Below, piece after piece: positions 10,600 through 20,874 of a stretch of DNA of 64,000 nt; position 1 is the stretch's first letter, and the number at the start of each line of letters is the position of its first letter. Position numbers and translations under genes: made by a program. The notes under the pieces are model-generated. The model worked only from the letters and a program-made list of their open reading frames with translations, made no database searches and was not told the origin of the DNA. Source of the DNA: Carallia brachiata (lineage: Eukaryota > Streptophyta > Magnoliopsida > Malpighiales > Rhizophoraceae); NCBI GenBank assembly GCA_021464245.1, contig JADCRB010000002.1, positions 2,533,073 through 2,597,072 of the forward strand. The letters are read 5' to 3'.

Positions 10600-11204
10600 A
10601 AGAGGTTGGACAGACCCACAGGCACACACAAACAGATAGATAAATAGAGAGAGAGAAAGAGATGGTATGCTAGATTTTGAAAGGAGATGTCATCAGCTGG
10701 TCTCAGTCATCAACGTCAGTTGCCTCTCTTACACTAGAGGGTAAAGCCAACTACATCTCAACTACTTCGGTTCAACTGCCCTTAAGTTAAAAGGTGGACG
10801 TGTCCATCTTCTCCATATCGTTATCTCCAATGCATGCATGATTTCCCGCAATGAACAAGGGCTTTTTTTTTTTCTTTTCTCTTTTTGTGCATAAAAAATG
10901 TGAAAGCAGAGTCCTGCTGACAATCCCCTAGTTAGCATTACAGTTCTGACTAGATAGTTACGATATAAATTTAAATTTAACTTTATTATTTAATTTTAGT
11001 AAATTTAAATTTACAATCTTTCACACAGATACATAAATGTCGTCGGCATTCATTTCTTTTGATAATGGTAAGTGCACAGCTATTAATACAATTTTTATAG
11101 TAAGTGGAAATTAAAATTCAAATTTTGCATATTATAGCGATATATGTAGGCATGTTAACGTCCAAAACTCTGGAGCATAAGGGCCTGAATGGCAGCACAC
11201 GTTC
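10600..11204. other. Upstream flank of the WRKY gene, no further gene
   Basis: GA-rich tract near 10645-10665 (likely 5' UTR or proximal promoter on the minus strand), then ordinary intergenic DNA. Nothing coding is recognised. Confidence 0.5.
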
Positions 11205-11502
11205 CTTTTTTTTTTTTTTTCATGTTATTTAATTCTTGTGTTACGTGTTTACGGAAAAGTCTGCTGGGAATGGCACATGCTCCGTATTGTCCTTAGAACT
11301 TTGACCAAAATGAATGTAAATCATGCCGTTCACCAACCAAAATGAAAATCTTCTCTTTCCTTCTTTTCCTAGATAATTAAGTTCATTTTTTATTTCCTAT
11401 GTTGCGAGATGCAAAATCACACATCTGCGTCGCCGCCTTTCTCCATTTAATTTTTTTTTTCAATTAATGTGGCCTTTCTCGGATGTATGTGCAACAATTA
11501 AT

Positions 11503-11830
11503 TTATACTTATCACTCAATATAGATATAGTAATTTGATAGTAATCTAACTTATTTTTTCTATGTCTGACTAAGGTTCGAGTCCTAATTTGTGTAATAGA
11601 AGCAATGTTTTTCCTTTAACTACTAATTGACATGTGTTCGCGCTGTACAGTTTTTAAATTCGTTGACACCGTAATCCGCTTAGAGAGATCCGCTCGGACT
11701 TAATAATATTCAAGTAGTGAGTTTTCCCAGAAATTGAATGAAAATATTAACAAGTGACTCCAAAATTGGCCTATATATGTGATGACTTACGTATTAGCGA
11801 TGCATATTTTTTTTTGTTCAAAAAAAAAAA
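11503..11830 (+). mobile_element. SINE-like insertion in block A
   Basis: This segment is absent at the matching point of block B (about 21148). It carries a box B-like GGTTCGAGTCC near 11574 and ends in an A run at about 11821-11830. The flanks CAATTAATTT (about 11493) and CAATTGATTT (about 11832) look like a target duplication with one mismatch. Box A is not clear. Confidence 0.55.
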
Positions 11831-13594
11831 CCAATTGATTTGTAGTTAATATTTAAACCGGCCATCCTTGTGCGATTGTGCATTGTATGCTGTGGATTAC
11901 AGTCACTTTCTTCATGTCAAGAGTTCGAGAGCTGTTTAGGTAGGAAAAACAGGCAGAACCCCATGATCTTGTAATCCTTATATTCAGAACAAGAGGTCTT
12001 TCACTGCGCATTTTTTCGAACAATTGTACATCATCTATCTGGTTGGACCTAAAATTATAAGGAAAATAAAATATTGAACATTCATTGGTTGAAATATAAG
12101 GATTAAGAAAGAAACTAGATGTCACATGACACCATTATTGAAATCTTTGTACTGAGAGTCTTAATGACTTTGTTTTTTTCTTACTTTTGCTGACCTTTCG
12201 GCCTCCCACTTAACTAAGAAAGAAATTAGATCAAAGCTATATTCTTTAGTATTATGTCTCATGATGAGACGAACCTAGTAGGAAATTTTTTGCAGCTTCC
12301 ACTTGCACCCGATTTGATAATAAAGAAAAGGGTAGAAATTTATTTGTTGTTATACTTATAACTAACGATTGAGGCCTTGGATATGAACTTGCTTACAAAC
12401 AAATTGATTGGATGACGCACTAACCGGATTTGTTTCGGAGGTAATACCAAAATGACATTTATAAATTCAATAATGCATGTTTTCAGCAGTTACCATTTTC
12501 CTCGAATTAGAATTTGGCATAAGAGCAGAATTTAAAGCTTTTGTAATAGTCCAATCAGCCAAGGGGAAAAAAAAAAGAAGAAGAAATAGCAGAAAAACCC
12601 CTTTTCTTGTGGTAAATTTGTTAGGTAAACTGTCCATACCTTACATAGCAGCAAGTGGGAGGCCATCTTCTATTGGTTGCCGAATTTGAAATAATAAATT
12701 ACATGTACAACAGACCATCCCCTTCATAGAAGGAGTCCAAGTCATTTCCGGAGTCGATGCAACACACGGGCAGGTTATACAGTTTAAAGAGGCCAATGAT
12801 CAATGTCGAATTTCAATCGATGCCAAAACCCCTGAATGAGGGTCGCAAACAAACCCCGAGAGAGATTGTGGAGTCTGTTTCTGCTTCTGAATTAGCTCTT
12901 CCCAGTGAACTATAGGAGACCATTCGGTTGGTGTTCTCTGGGAATTCAAACTCCGACAATTACATACAAGCCCCGAAACAAAAACATTCCAAAAGAAAAC
13001 AAGGGCTGAGATCTGGCCCAGACCACAATGGACCGTTGAATCAGCTGATGATCATCTTGTTGAGATATTCGGCATGCTCAGGAAAATACTCTAGTAATTC
13101 ATCCTTGGTTACCCAAACAAAGTCCTCACACTTAGAATATTGAAATTGTTTTTGCAATCGCCTGAGACTTAAAGAAGAATCGTTGTAGGAAAGAAAGAAA
13201 GAAACAAAAGGCCAAAGCAATCAGAAAACACACATAACCATTATCAGCAGTTCTATTATGATGTGCAGAGAACAACTCCTACACATGGTCAATGGTCTTA
13301 CAGCTGCAACTTTCAAATAAATTATTACTCTACAGCTAACAATGTCTGCCTGTAGTTTTTCTCGTGATTGTAATTACTTCCTTGCCTTTAACCCACAAAA
13401 AGGGCGATACACAAGATTTCCACGCTATGGAGTTAAGGGAGGAGTTAGGTCAGTGTACAGTGTACACAATCTTACATTGGCTTTCACAAATAAGTTGTTT
13501 CCGCAACTCAGAACATTTGATCTCAAGGTCAAATGGAATAACCTCCCATTCCACTAAGGTTACTACAAACTATTTAGAATTTCCTTTGCCAATG

Positions 13595-15447
13595 TCAAAA
13601 AAATCAGTCCACCTAAAACTTTTGGGTAAATTGATTTCTTGATAGCATTGCTAAGAAGTGTACCATTAGTTAGTGTAAGCTAAACATTTATATCAAGATA
13701 GGAGGAAGTAGTCTTGCTATTTGTAATACCAACTTGGAGAAATATGGTCTGAGGTATACTTAGTTTGGAAAAAAAATGTAATCATTTGTGCCAGAGGATA
13801 CCTTTAATAACTGAACTGCTAACTTAGATATTTTTGAAAAAATGAATGTCTAAAATAGCATCACCTGTGATAATCATATCATCAACAAAATCAAGAGAAG
13901 AACAATACTAGAGTTTGTCTTTCAGATGAAAAAGTCAGAGTCATGAGAACTTGACACGGAGTCAAACTGTGAAATAGTAGAACTAAATTTGACAAACCAA
14001 TTTGAGGAACTTGTTTAAGTCCATGTAATGCTTTGTGAAGACGACAAATCTTGTGAAAAGCATGCTGATAGCTAGGAGGAGACTGCATATAAACTTCTTC
14101 ATTTAGATTTCCTTTAAGAAAGGATGTCTTTACATCCATTTAAAATAGCTTCCACTGCTGCATGATGACAATTGCTAATAATGAGCGTACAAATGTAAGA
14201 TGAGTCATAGGAGCAAATGTCTTTCATAGTCAATATCGTAGTCTTGGGTGTATCCTTTAGCAATAAGATGAGCTTTTATAGTGTTCAATAGAACCATCTG
14301 CACAATTCTCAATTAGCTATACCCACTTATTTCCTATGAGAGACTTTCCTTGAGGAATATCAACTATGTCCCTTGTATAATTCTTTATTAATACCTCAAC
14401 ATCTTGAGACATAGTACGCTATTAAGAAGGATTTAAATTGGCTTCTCTGTAGGAAGTGAGTTCATGGAAGGTGGCAACAACATAATAACAATGGAAATCA
14501 CTTAAAAGAATTGAAGGTTCATGTACTCAAATAGAATAATGGGATATACGAGGCATAGGAGGAGAATGTGAGGATTATAGTGACAGAAGAGCATCAAGCT
14601 GTGGAGAGAAAGGTACATCAAGTTGTAGTGATGGAGGTATACCAAACTAGTTAGAAACCTTGAGTTGTGACAATGAAAGATCAACAATCTAGTCGAGCTC
14701 GTTGGGAGAAGGAGTAACGTGGTCACTTGTTAAGATAAGATCATTGCACTAGAAGAAAAGTTAGGAAAGAGATCAAGTGAAGGATCAGCAAATAATTTAG
14801 GAGATGGAGTTAGAGTAGGCGAAACATTGGCTAATCTAGTGAACATTTTGTTTAAACAAAAGATGACATGATGAGAGATGTAGAATCTATTAAAAGTAGG
14901 ATCATTAGATCTACAATCCTTATGTTCAATATCATACCCTAGAATACAACATGGACGAGCTTGAGGTTCTAATTTAGTGCATTTATGAAGTTGAAAAAGA
15001 GCAAAATAAGTACAACCAGAAATTCTAAGAAGATTACACTTAGGCAATTCTCCATAAAGACACTCATATGATGTTTTGTTTTTGAGAATAGAGGAAGATA
15101 TTCTATTAATTGTATATACAATAGTGAAAGCAGTTTCACCGCAAAATGATTCGGGAAGGGAGACAGAATAACTAAGGGCAAATAGTATCCAAACAATGAC
15201 CTACACAACCATTTTGTTGGGAGGTACCAGGGCAAGATATGCCATGTGCCACGTGCCCATTTAAATCCACTTTTTTTTGTTATGTGCTAAATGGGTCTAG
15301 CATATGTCAAAAAGGACGTATTAAATAATATAATGTCTCTTACTAATACTAATAAAATATAAATATTATATGACTTATAATATTTTAAACTCCTCCTTAT
15401 AAAGTTTAAACTTTTAAGAGTATCTAAGGTCTAAGGACTTTATTTGA
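13595..15447 (-). mobile_element. Ty1/copia pol fragment inserted in mL46 pseudogene
   Basis: On the minus strand, the integrase C-terminal region at 15047-14850 shows FGCTCF-like SGCTYFALFQ and KLEPQARPCCILGYD. The reverse transcriptase at 14139-13990 shows MDVKTSFLKGNLNEEVYMQ and ALHGLKQ, and a VDDMI box lies near 13885. There are many stops and no LTR pair. Block B lacks this segment: the host sequence CCAAT(G/A)TC is at both edges (about 13586 and 15448), so ~1.85 kb was inserted after the duplication or lost from B; insertion is simpler. Confidence 0.85.
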
Positions 15448-15762
15448 CAACCAATATCTTATTAATCAACACATTTCCAGCAAATATCTCCCATATCATA
15501 TATTTTTTATCATATAGTTTATTAGGAGATTTACGTGTGTAAATTCCAAGGATATACCTTGTGGCCAGTGTTTGGTGCAGGATCAGTTGGTTGTGTGCCT
15601 ATATGACCCATGGGCGGGTTTCCAACAAAATATACGTGCGAAAGGTCTCCCAAAACATAATGTAATGTAGACTCTGCACACTGTAATGTTGGCTTTTCTA
15701 TTACAGGATATTTATAAACAGTCAAAGGATAGGGGAAGAAAATAGGCCATATGCCATATTCA

Positions 15763-16680
15763 CTATATGTCGACTTTTCATTAATTTGCAAATTAAAAAT
15801 ATTAGAATATCCTATAATTATCAAAATTTCTATACAATCAGGATAGAATTAGGATTTTATAGATTAATTATTATAAATTTAACTGTAATCAAATAAAATT
15901 CTATTGATTTATATAATATTACTTTAACTCTAATTAAATATTTATAAATTTATAATTTTATAATAACTATTTTCAAAATCTCATTTTAAGAAAACAAAAA
16001 GATTAAGAAAATCTCTCAAATTCATAATTTTTTTAAAAAAAGGAAAAAAAACTATGCTAAAATTTGCTTAAAAGAGAAGAAAAGAGAACAAAAAAAATTA
16101 CTCCCAAATGTTTCTTTGTTTCTTAAAAAAATATTTTATTTTATTAATAAAATTTAAAAAATCCTAAAAAATAATACTCAAGATTAAAATATCTTTTTTT
16201 CTATTAAATAAAATAAATTGTTAAAATATATCATTTAAACCTATGCGATCTAATGTAAGTAAGGGAATCGAAACTAAAAAAAAAAATGTCATCTTTTCTC
16301 TTGTACTGTGGCGACCAATTATAATTCACTAACTAAAAATATCAAAATGTCTCATAATTATCAAAATTTCATTGCAATTAGACACAAGTATGATTTTATA
16401 AATCAATTAGTATAAACTTAATTGTAATGAAATAAAGATTCTAATAATTTATATAGAATATTAATAAAATATCTCACATTTATTTATTTTTTTTAAAACT
16501 ACGTTAAATTTTACTTAAAAGATAATAAAAGAAAAACAAATTACTCTCAATTCTTTCTTTTTTTTCCTTAAAAAATCATTTTATTTTCTTAAAAAAAATT
16601 TAAAAATTCCTAAAAGATAATATTCAATATTAAAATATCTTTTTATTTTTCTCTTTTAAATAAATCACACAAGTTTGTTA
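15763..16680 (+). mobile_element. Two AT-rich Helitron-like repeat units replacing mL46 exons 2-4
   Basis: Unit 1 (about 15763-16262) and partial unit 2 (about 16318-16675) share an ordered set of words (CTATAATTATCAAAATTT, TGTAATCAAATAAAATTCTA, CTCTCAAATT, CCTAAAAAATAATACTCAA) with units at 33.97-35.62 kb. Unit 1 ends near ACCTATGCGATCTAA, a degenerate form of the GCGCATCGC-type 3' hairpin seen in related units. No coding capacity. Helitron assignment is inferred from the 3' ends of the better preserved copies. Confidence 0.6.
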
Positions 16681-17108
16681 CTAATTATTAATCCACCCTC
16701 CTTCACTTTTTTTTTTTTTTTTGCATTACAAAAAGGGAAAAAAAAAAAGAAAATAGAAAAAAGAACAGCTGTTACGCACGAGAACTCCTGAAAAGCTTAA
16801 TAATAGGGCGGATTTTGGGGATGATAACTGGCAATCTGTAACGGCAACGGAGGCTACAATTTTTTTGGGGTTTCGAGCAAAATCCTCGCATTGATAATAG
16901 CTTGGGAGCCAACTGCGTTCCTAGAAAAATCGCGGTGGTGGAGCTGCTTAACCATGAATTTCGGGATAAAAAGGAATTCAAGCCTCTCCTTATGCGCGTT
17001 TTAGTTGCTCTCAAACACACGCTTGTAAAATCCGACGGAGAGAATTGAAAATTGAAGATGCAAAAGCAAAAACAAACTGGATTGGTTTGTTTAAATAACA
17101 GACGACTT

Positions 17109-17163
17109 CCATATATAACCGAGAATTTACAGGCTTTGTTTTTGTCCTGCCATTGAACGCCGG

Positions 17164-17194
<31 letters not shown>

Positions 17195-17264
17195 CCCTCC
17201 CCTCTTCCATCTCTTTGTGGAGTTTGAAGGGTCTTCTTTGATCCATTTTGTTTTGATTTGTTCA
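17109..17264 (+). promoter_or_regulatory. Promoter and 5' UTR of the delta-8 desaturase: TATA box and CT microsatellite
   Basis: CATATATAACC at about 17109-17119 is a TATA candidate ~150 bp before the start codon. A (CT)n tract at about 17169-17194 follows, in the likely 5' UTR, a position where CT repeats are common in plant genes. The region is flanked to the left by the 5' end of the mL46 pseudogene on the opposite strand, so the two genes were arranged head to head ~300 bp apart. Confidence 0.5.
17169..17194. repeat. (CT)n microsatellite in SLD 5' UTR
   Basis: About 13 CT units between the TATA candidate and the SLD start codon; length variation here could affect the leader of the mRNA. 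Confidence 0.85.
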
Positions 17265-18617
17265 ATGGAGATAGAGATGGAGAAAAAGAAGTACGTTACA
17301 AGCCAAGAACTTAAACAGCACAACAAGCCAGGAGACTTGTGGATCTCTGTCCAAGGAAAGGTCTATGATGTCTCGGATTGGGTTAAGGAGCATCCAGGTG
17401 GCGAAGCCCCTCTCCTGAATTTGGCTGGCGAAGATGTCACCGATGCTTTCATTGCCTACCATCCCGGCACTGCCTGGCACCATCTTGACAAGTTGTTTAC
17501 AGGTTATTATATAAAAGATTACGAGGTTTCGGAGGTTTCCAGGGATTACAGGAGGCTTGCCTCCGAGTTTTCCAAACTGGGTTGGTTTGAAAAGAAAGGG
17601 CATGTTGCTATGGCTGCATTGGCATGTGTTGCATTGTTATTTTGCATTGTGGTTTACGGCGTTGTGTGTTGCCACAGCGTCTGGGCTCATTTGGGTTCTG
17701 CTGTGTTGTTGGGGTTCCTCTGGATACAAAGCGCCTACCTTGGTCATGATTCAGGGCATTACCAGGTGATGTCAAGCCGTAATTTTAACAAGCTTGGTCA
17801 ACTTCTGGCTGGGAATTGCCTGACAGGGATTAGCATTGCTTGGTGGAAGTGGACCCACAATGCGCACCACCTTGCCTGTAACAGTCTTGATTATGATCCT
17901 GATGTTCAACACATTCCAATCTTCGCGGTTTCTTCGAGACTCTTCGATTCTATAACTTCTTGCTTTTATGGAAGGAAGCTAAATTTTGATCCTTTGGCAA
18001 GGTTTCTAGTGAGCTACCAACATTTGACTTTTTATCCAGTGATGTGTGTTGCAAGGATCAATTTGTATATACAAACTTTCTTGCTGTTGTTTTCAAAGCG
18101 GAGGGTCCCTGGTAGAGCCTTAAACATATTGGGAATTCTAGTCTTTTGGACTTGGTTTCCTCTTCTTGTTTTTTATCTGCCCAATTGGCAAGAGAGAGTG
18201 ATGTTTGTGCTTACAAGCTTTGCTGTTACTTCAATTCAGCATATCCAATTCTGTTTGAATCATTTTCCGGCAAATCATTACCTTGGAGCGCCTAAAGGAA
18301 ACGATTGGTTTGAGAAGCAGACCAGTGGGACCCTGGACATATCGTGCCCTGCTTATATGGATTGGTTTCATGGCGGTTTGCAGTTTCAGCTCGAGCATCA
18401 TCTGTTTCCAAGATTGCCAAGATGCCATCTGAGAAGAGTTTCGCCCTTGGTACAGGATTTATGCAAGAAGCACAATTTGCCCTATAGGAGTTTGTCCTTC
18501 TGGGAAGCCAATGTGTGGACAATCAGGATTCTCAGGAATGTGGCCCTTCAGGCTAGGGATATGGCCAACCCTGCTCCGCAAAATTTGCTATGGGAAGCTG
18601 TTAATATTAATGGATAA
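17265..18617 (+). CDS. SLD: Delta-8 sphingolipid long-chain-base desaturase (cytochrome b5 fusion)
   Basis: Single-exon, 450 aa, complete. It introduces the delta-8 double bond into long-chain bases of plant sphingolipids in the ER membrane, with electrons from its own cytochrome b5 domain. N-terminal cytochrome b5 domain: heme motif HPGG at residues 43-46, second heme His in YHPG near 66. Desaturase part: hydrophobic segments at about 115-135 and 140-160, His boxes HDSGH (161-165), HNAHH (198-202) and QLEHH (375-379). The Q in the third box is the signature of front-end desaturases. Length and lack of introns fit plant SLD genes. The start at MEIEMEKKKY is chosen over an in-frame ATG 16 codons upstream because family members begin close to the b5 domain. 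It lies between the two copies of the duplicated block but is itself present once. Fatty-acid front-end desaturases are an alternative, less likely in a seed plant. Confidence 0.96.
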   Translation: MEIEMEKKKYVTSQELKQHNKPGDLWISVQGKVYDVSDWVKEHPGGEAPLLNLAGEDVTDAFIAYHPGTAWHHLDKLFTGYYIKDYEVSEVSRDYRRLASEFSKLGWFEKKGHVAMAALACVALLFCIVVYGVVCCHSVWAHLGSAVLLGFLWIQSAYLGHDSGHYQVMSSRNFNKLGQLLAGNCLTGISIAWWKWTHNAHHLACNSLDYDPDVQHIPIFAVSSRLFDSITSCFYGRKLNFDPLARFLVSYQHLTFYPVMCVARINLYIQTFLLLFSKRRVPGRALNILGILVFWTWFPLLVFYLPNWQERVMFVLTSFAVTSIQHIQFCLNHFPANHYLGAPKGNDWFEKQTSGTLDISCPAYMDWFHGGLQFQLEHHLFPRLPRCHLRRVSPLVQDLCKKHNLPYRSLSFWEANVWTIRILRNVALQARDMANPAPQNLLWEAVNING

Positions 18618-20874
18618 TGCTCTACTTTCTACTCTTTCAGAAAGCCAATCAAGGTTAATTCTCAAAATTTTTTAGCTTGGAAGTTCTTGTTTTACTTCTG
18701 TAGACTTCTTTTATTGTTATTTAAAAAAAAAAAAAAAACAAATTCATCATCTGAAGTTTGCACAGGTGCGATGGTTGGACTATTTGATAATGGAATTTTA
18801 GAGCACAAGCAATTGAAAAGTGCAGATTGCCACCAGCAAGCAAATTTTAAAGCTAGGTTCCTTGGATTGGATATAAATTGCCAAGTAGGGAATCAATCCA
18901 TTACATAACAAGCAATGAAACCAAACTATTCATGGATTTTTCTTTTCAGTGTTTCTGGATATCTGATGTTGTTAACTTTGGCTTTATCCACAAATTGTGA
19001 AACCAAATCTCTGTTGTTGTGCTCAATTTGTGCAGTCTGATATTTCTCTTCCCCCAGTTGTTTCTGATTCCCTCATTTGGAAGGTTTTTACCAAAATAAA
19101 TAAATAAATAAATAACTGTCATTTCCCATTTTGGCGATGTGTTAAATGCTGGTGCTATTTCAACTACAGCTCCTTGTATTGGCCCTTTATTTTATTTATC
19201 TTTTTTTTTTCTTCTGAGTAATGCTAGAGAGGTAGGATTTGTAATGAACCCTCAGCTAAATAATTTAGCACATCCAATATCAAAAACGCATCACTCATTC
19301 CTTTCTTTCAAAACCTTTTTTTCTGCTTTATTGTTGGTTTTATATCATTATTTCTGCTTTGCCTGGTTTGATCTTAGATTTGCTGCTCTATCCAACAAAA
19401 AATCAGTCGAACAATACTAGTAATTATCGTTTGGAAAATTCAGTTTCAATTTGTAACAATTTGAACGGTTCCACCTCTCATTGCTTGTTTTGTTGGTAGT
19501 TGAATTGGCTCAAAATAATAAGATGCACAATGGACGATTGGATATTACCTAGCCAAATTTTTTTTTTTTCGGATGAATGATATTTCTTAGCAATTTGTGG
19601 CTCTCTAAAGGAATTTCTTGCCACTAATAAACTTTTTTTTCAACAAACAAAAAAAATGTATCGCGAATATATCAATCATTATACTTATGAGTCGAGATCA
19701 GATTTTAGTCCATTGTCATCATTATTTAATCTTCTCTACAAAAGAACTCACCATTTAAATATTATTGACCCAAAATGAATTTCTCTCACACTTAATTATA
19801 ATTAATATATTTAAAACTCATAGCATAAAAAACACAGCATGCTTAGTATTAAAGGCACTATTGCATAGATTTAAATACAGGCTAAGGAGGAGAAAAATAT
19901 AATAAATTATTACTAGAGTATAAACTTGGGTTGTGCCACTAATAAACTAATATTATAAATCTTGCAAAGGCAACAGCAGTCACTGGAACGCACATGTATA
20001 CGGCCATGGAAAAGAAGAATAAATAAAGATATAGGTGTAGAGTGTTTGTTAATTTTATTTATGTTTTGAGTAAGTAAAATTTATTTATTATTTTATATTA
20101 TTTTATATTATATTATTTTTTATTTTAAATAAATCTCACTCATTATATAGTAAGATTATAATTAAGTTATACTTTTTAAAAATTATGAGTTAAAGTAAAA
20201 ATTTCCTTTAGTTGACTAAATATGCATCAAAAAAATCTCAGTAAAAAGATATAAACTTTCCTAGTTCTGAGGGAGATACTATTATAAGACTCGCGTGTTT
20301 TATAAGACAAATTTGATGAATCTCTTATGGTCTATTTGGATTTGTGAATTTTGATATGAAAGAAATTTGTGAAAGAAAATTGTGAAAAAAAAAATGGTGA
20401 GAAAAAGATAAGAAAGTAAAATTTTGTATTTAGATTGTAAGAGAAAATTTCCAAGAAGAAAAGTTTTTGGATGAGATTATAAAAATATCCATACAATTAT
20501 TGAATAATGGGTTGAATAAAGTTTAAAATGAGGTTATTTTAATCATGATACTTGCATTTGTTTATTTTTTCTGGTTAAAATTGGTTTTCGTAATCCGCCT
20601 TTTTTTTAGCTAATCATAGTTATTTTCTCACTAATTTTCTAATTGATACTAAACAAAAGATTTTGTCTTATTTTTTATGCTTTCTTTTATTTTTATTTCT
20701 CACACATAAATCAAACAGAGAGTTAATTTTTAGCATACTTGATATTGATGGAAGTTTGAATCCAAGTACCCTCAAATTTCCACAAAAGAGTTGGATATGC
20801 CTCTCAATGGCAGTACATCTTCCTCTCTTTTTTTTTTTCTTTTTTTTTTTGATTAAAAAAAGGTGCTAACATGT
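18618..20874. other. Downstream flank of SLD and AT-rich intergenic DNA
   Basis: The first few hundred bases should hold the SLD 3' UTR. An AAAT microsatellite lies near 19097-19118. At about 20329-20660 a segment beginning CTATTTGGATTTG and ending near ACTAAACAAAAGA looks like a small MITE, but its inverted repeats are weak. No gene is recognised. Confidence 0.45.

Larger units (their letters stand above)
13041..16935 (-). pseudogene. Mitochondrial ribosomal protein mL46 pseudogene (block A copy)
   Basis: Remnants match the intact gene at 23276-26022. Exon 1 equivalent (~16935-16780) retains LAPKLLSMRGFCSKP but has an extra A in the run after it, breaking the frame. The exon 5 equivalent (15680-15558) is in frame and same length (123 nt), with LGDLSHVYFVGNPPMGHI. 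The exon 6 equivalent (~13182-13041) has lost its AG acceptor and has single-base deletions around the KFNIL region. Exons 2-4 are absent: similarity stops exactly at the exon 4 donor region (15762) and resumes at 16680, with Helitron-like repeats between. A copia fragment sits between exons 5 and 6. It cannot give a functional mL46. Confidence 0.92.
11205..16960. repeat. Duplicated block, left copy (A)
   Basis: Long collinear similarity to 20875-26020: 11260-11450 matches 20920-11-hundred-type sequence at 20920-21110; 11870-12130 matches 21180-21440; 12480-12700 matches 21750-21960; 12720-13590 matches 22715-23865; 15448-15762 matches 23870-24177; 16680-16950 matches 25792-26010. Differences are frequent, so the duplication is old. 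Copy A carries extra insertions (SINE-like at 11.5 kb, copia at 13.6-15.4 kb, Helitron-like at 15.8-16.7 kb) and has lost the equivalent of 24178-25790. The right boundary coincides with the 5' end of the mL46 coding sequence. Confidence 0.9.

Noticed and set aside
14575..14600. TGACAGAAGAG string resembling miR156
   Set aside because: Only the first half matches, it lies in copia sequence and has no hairpin partner.
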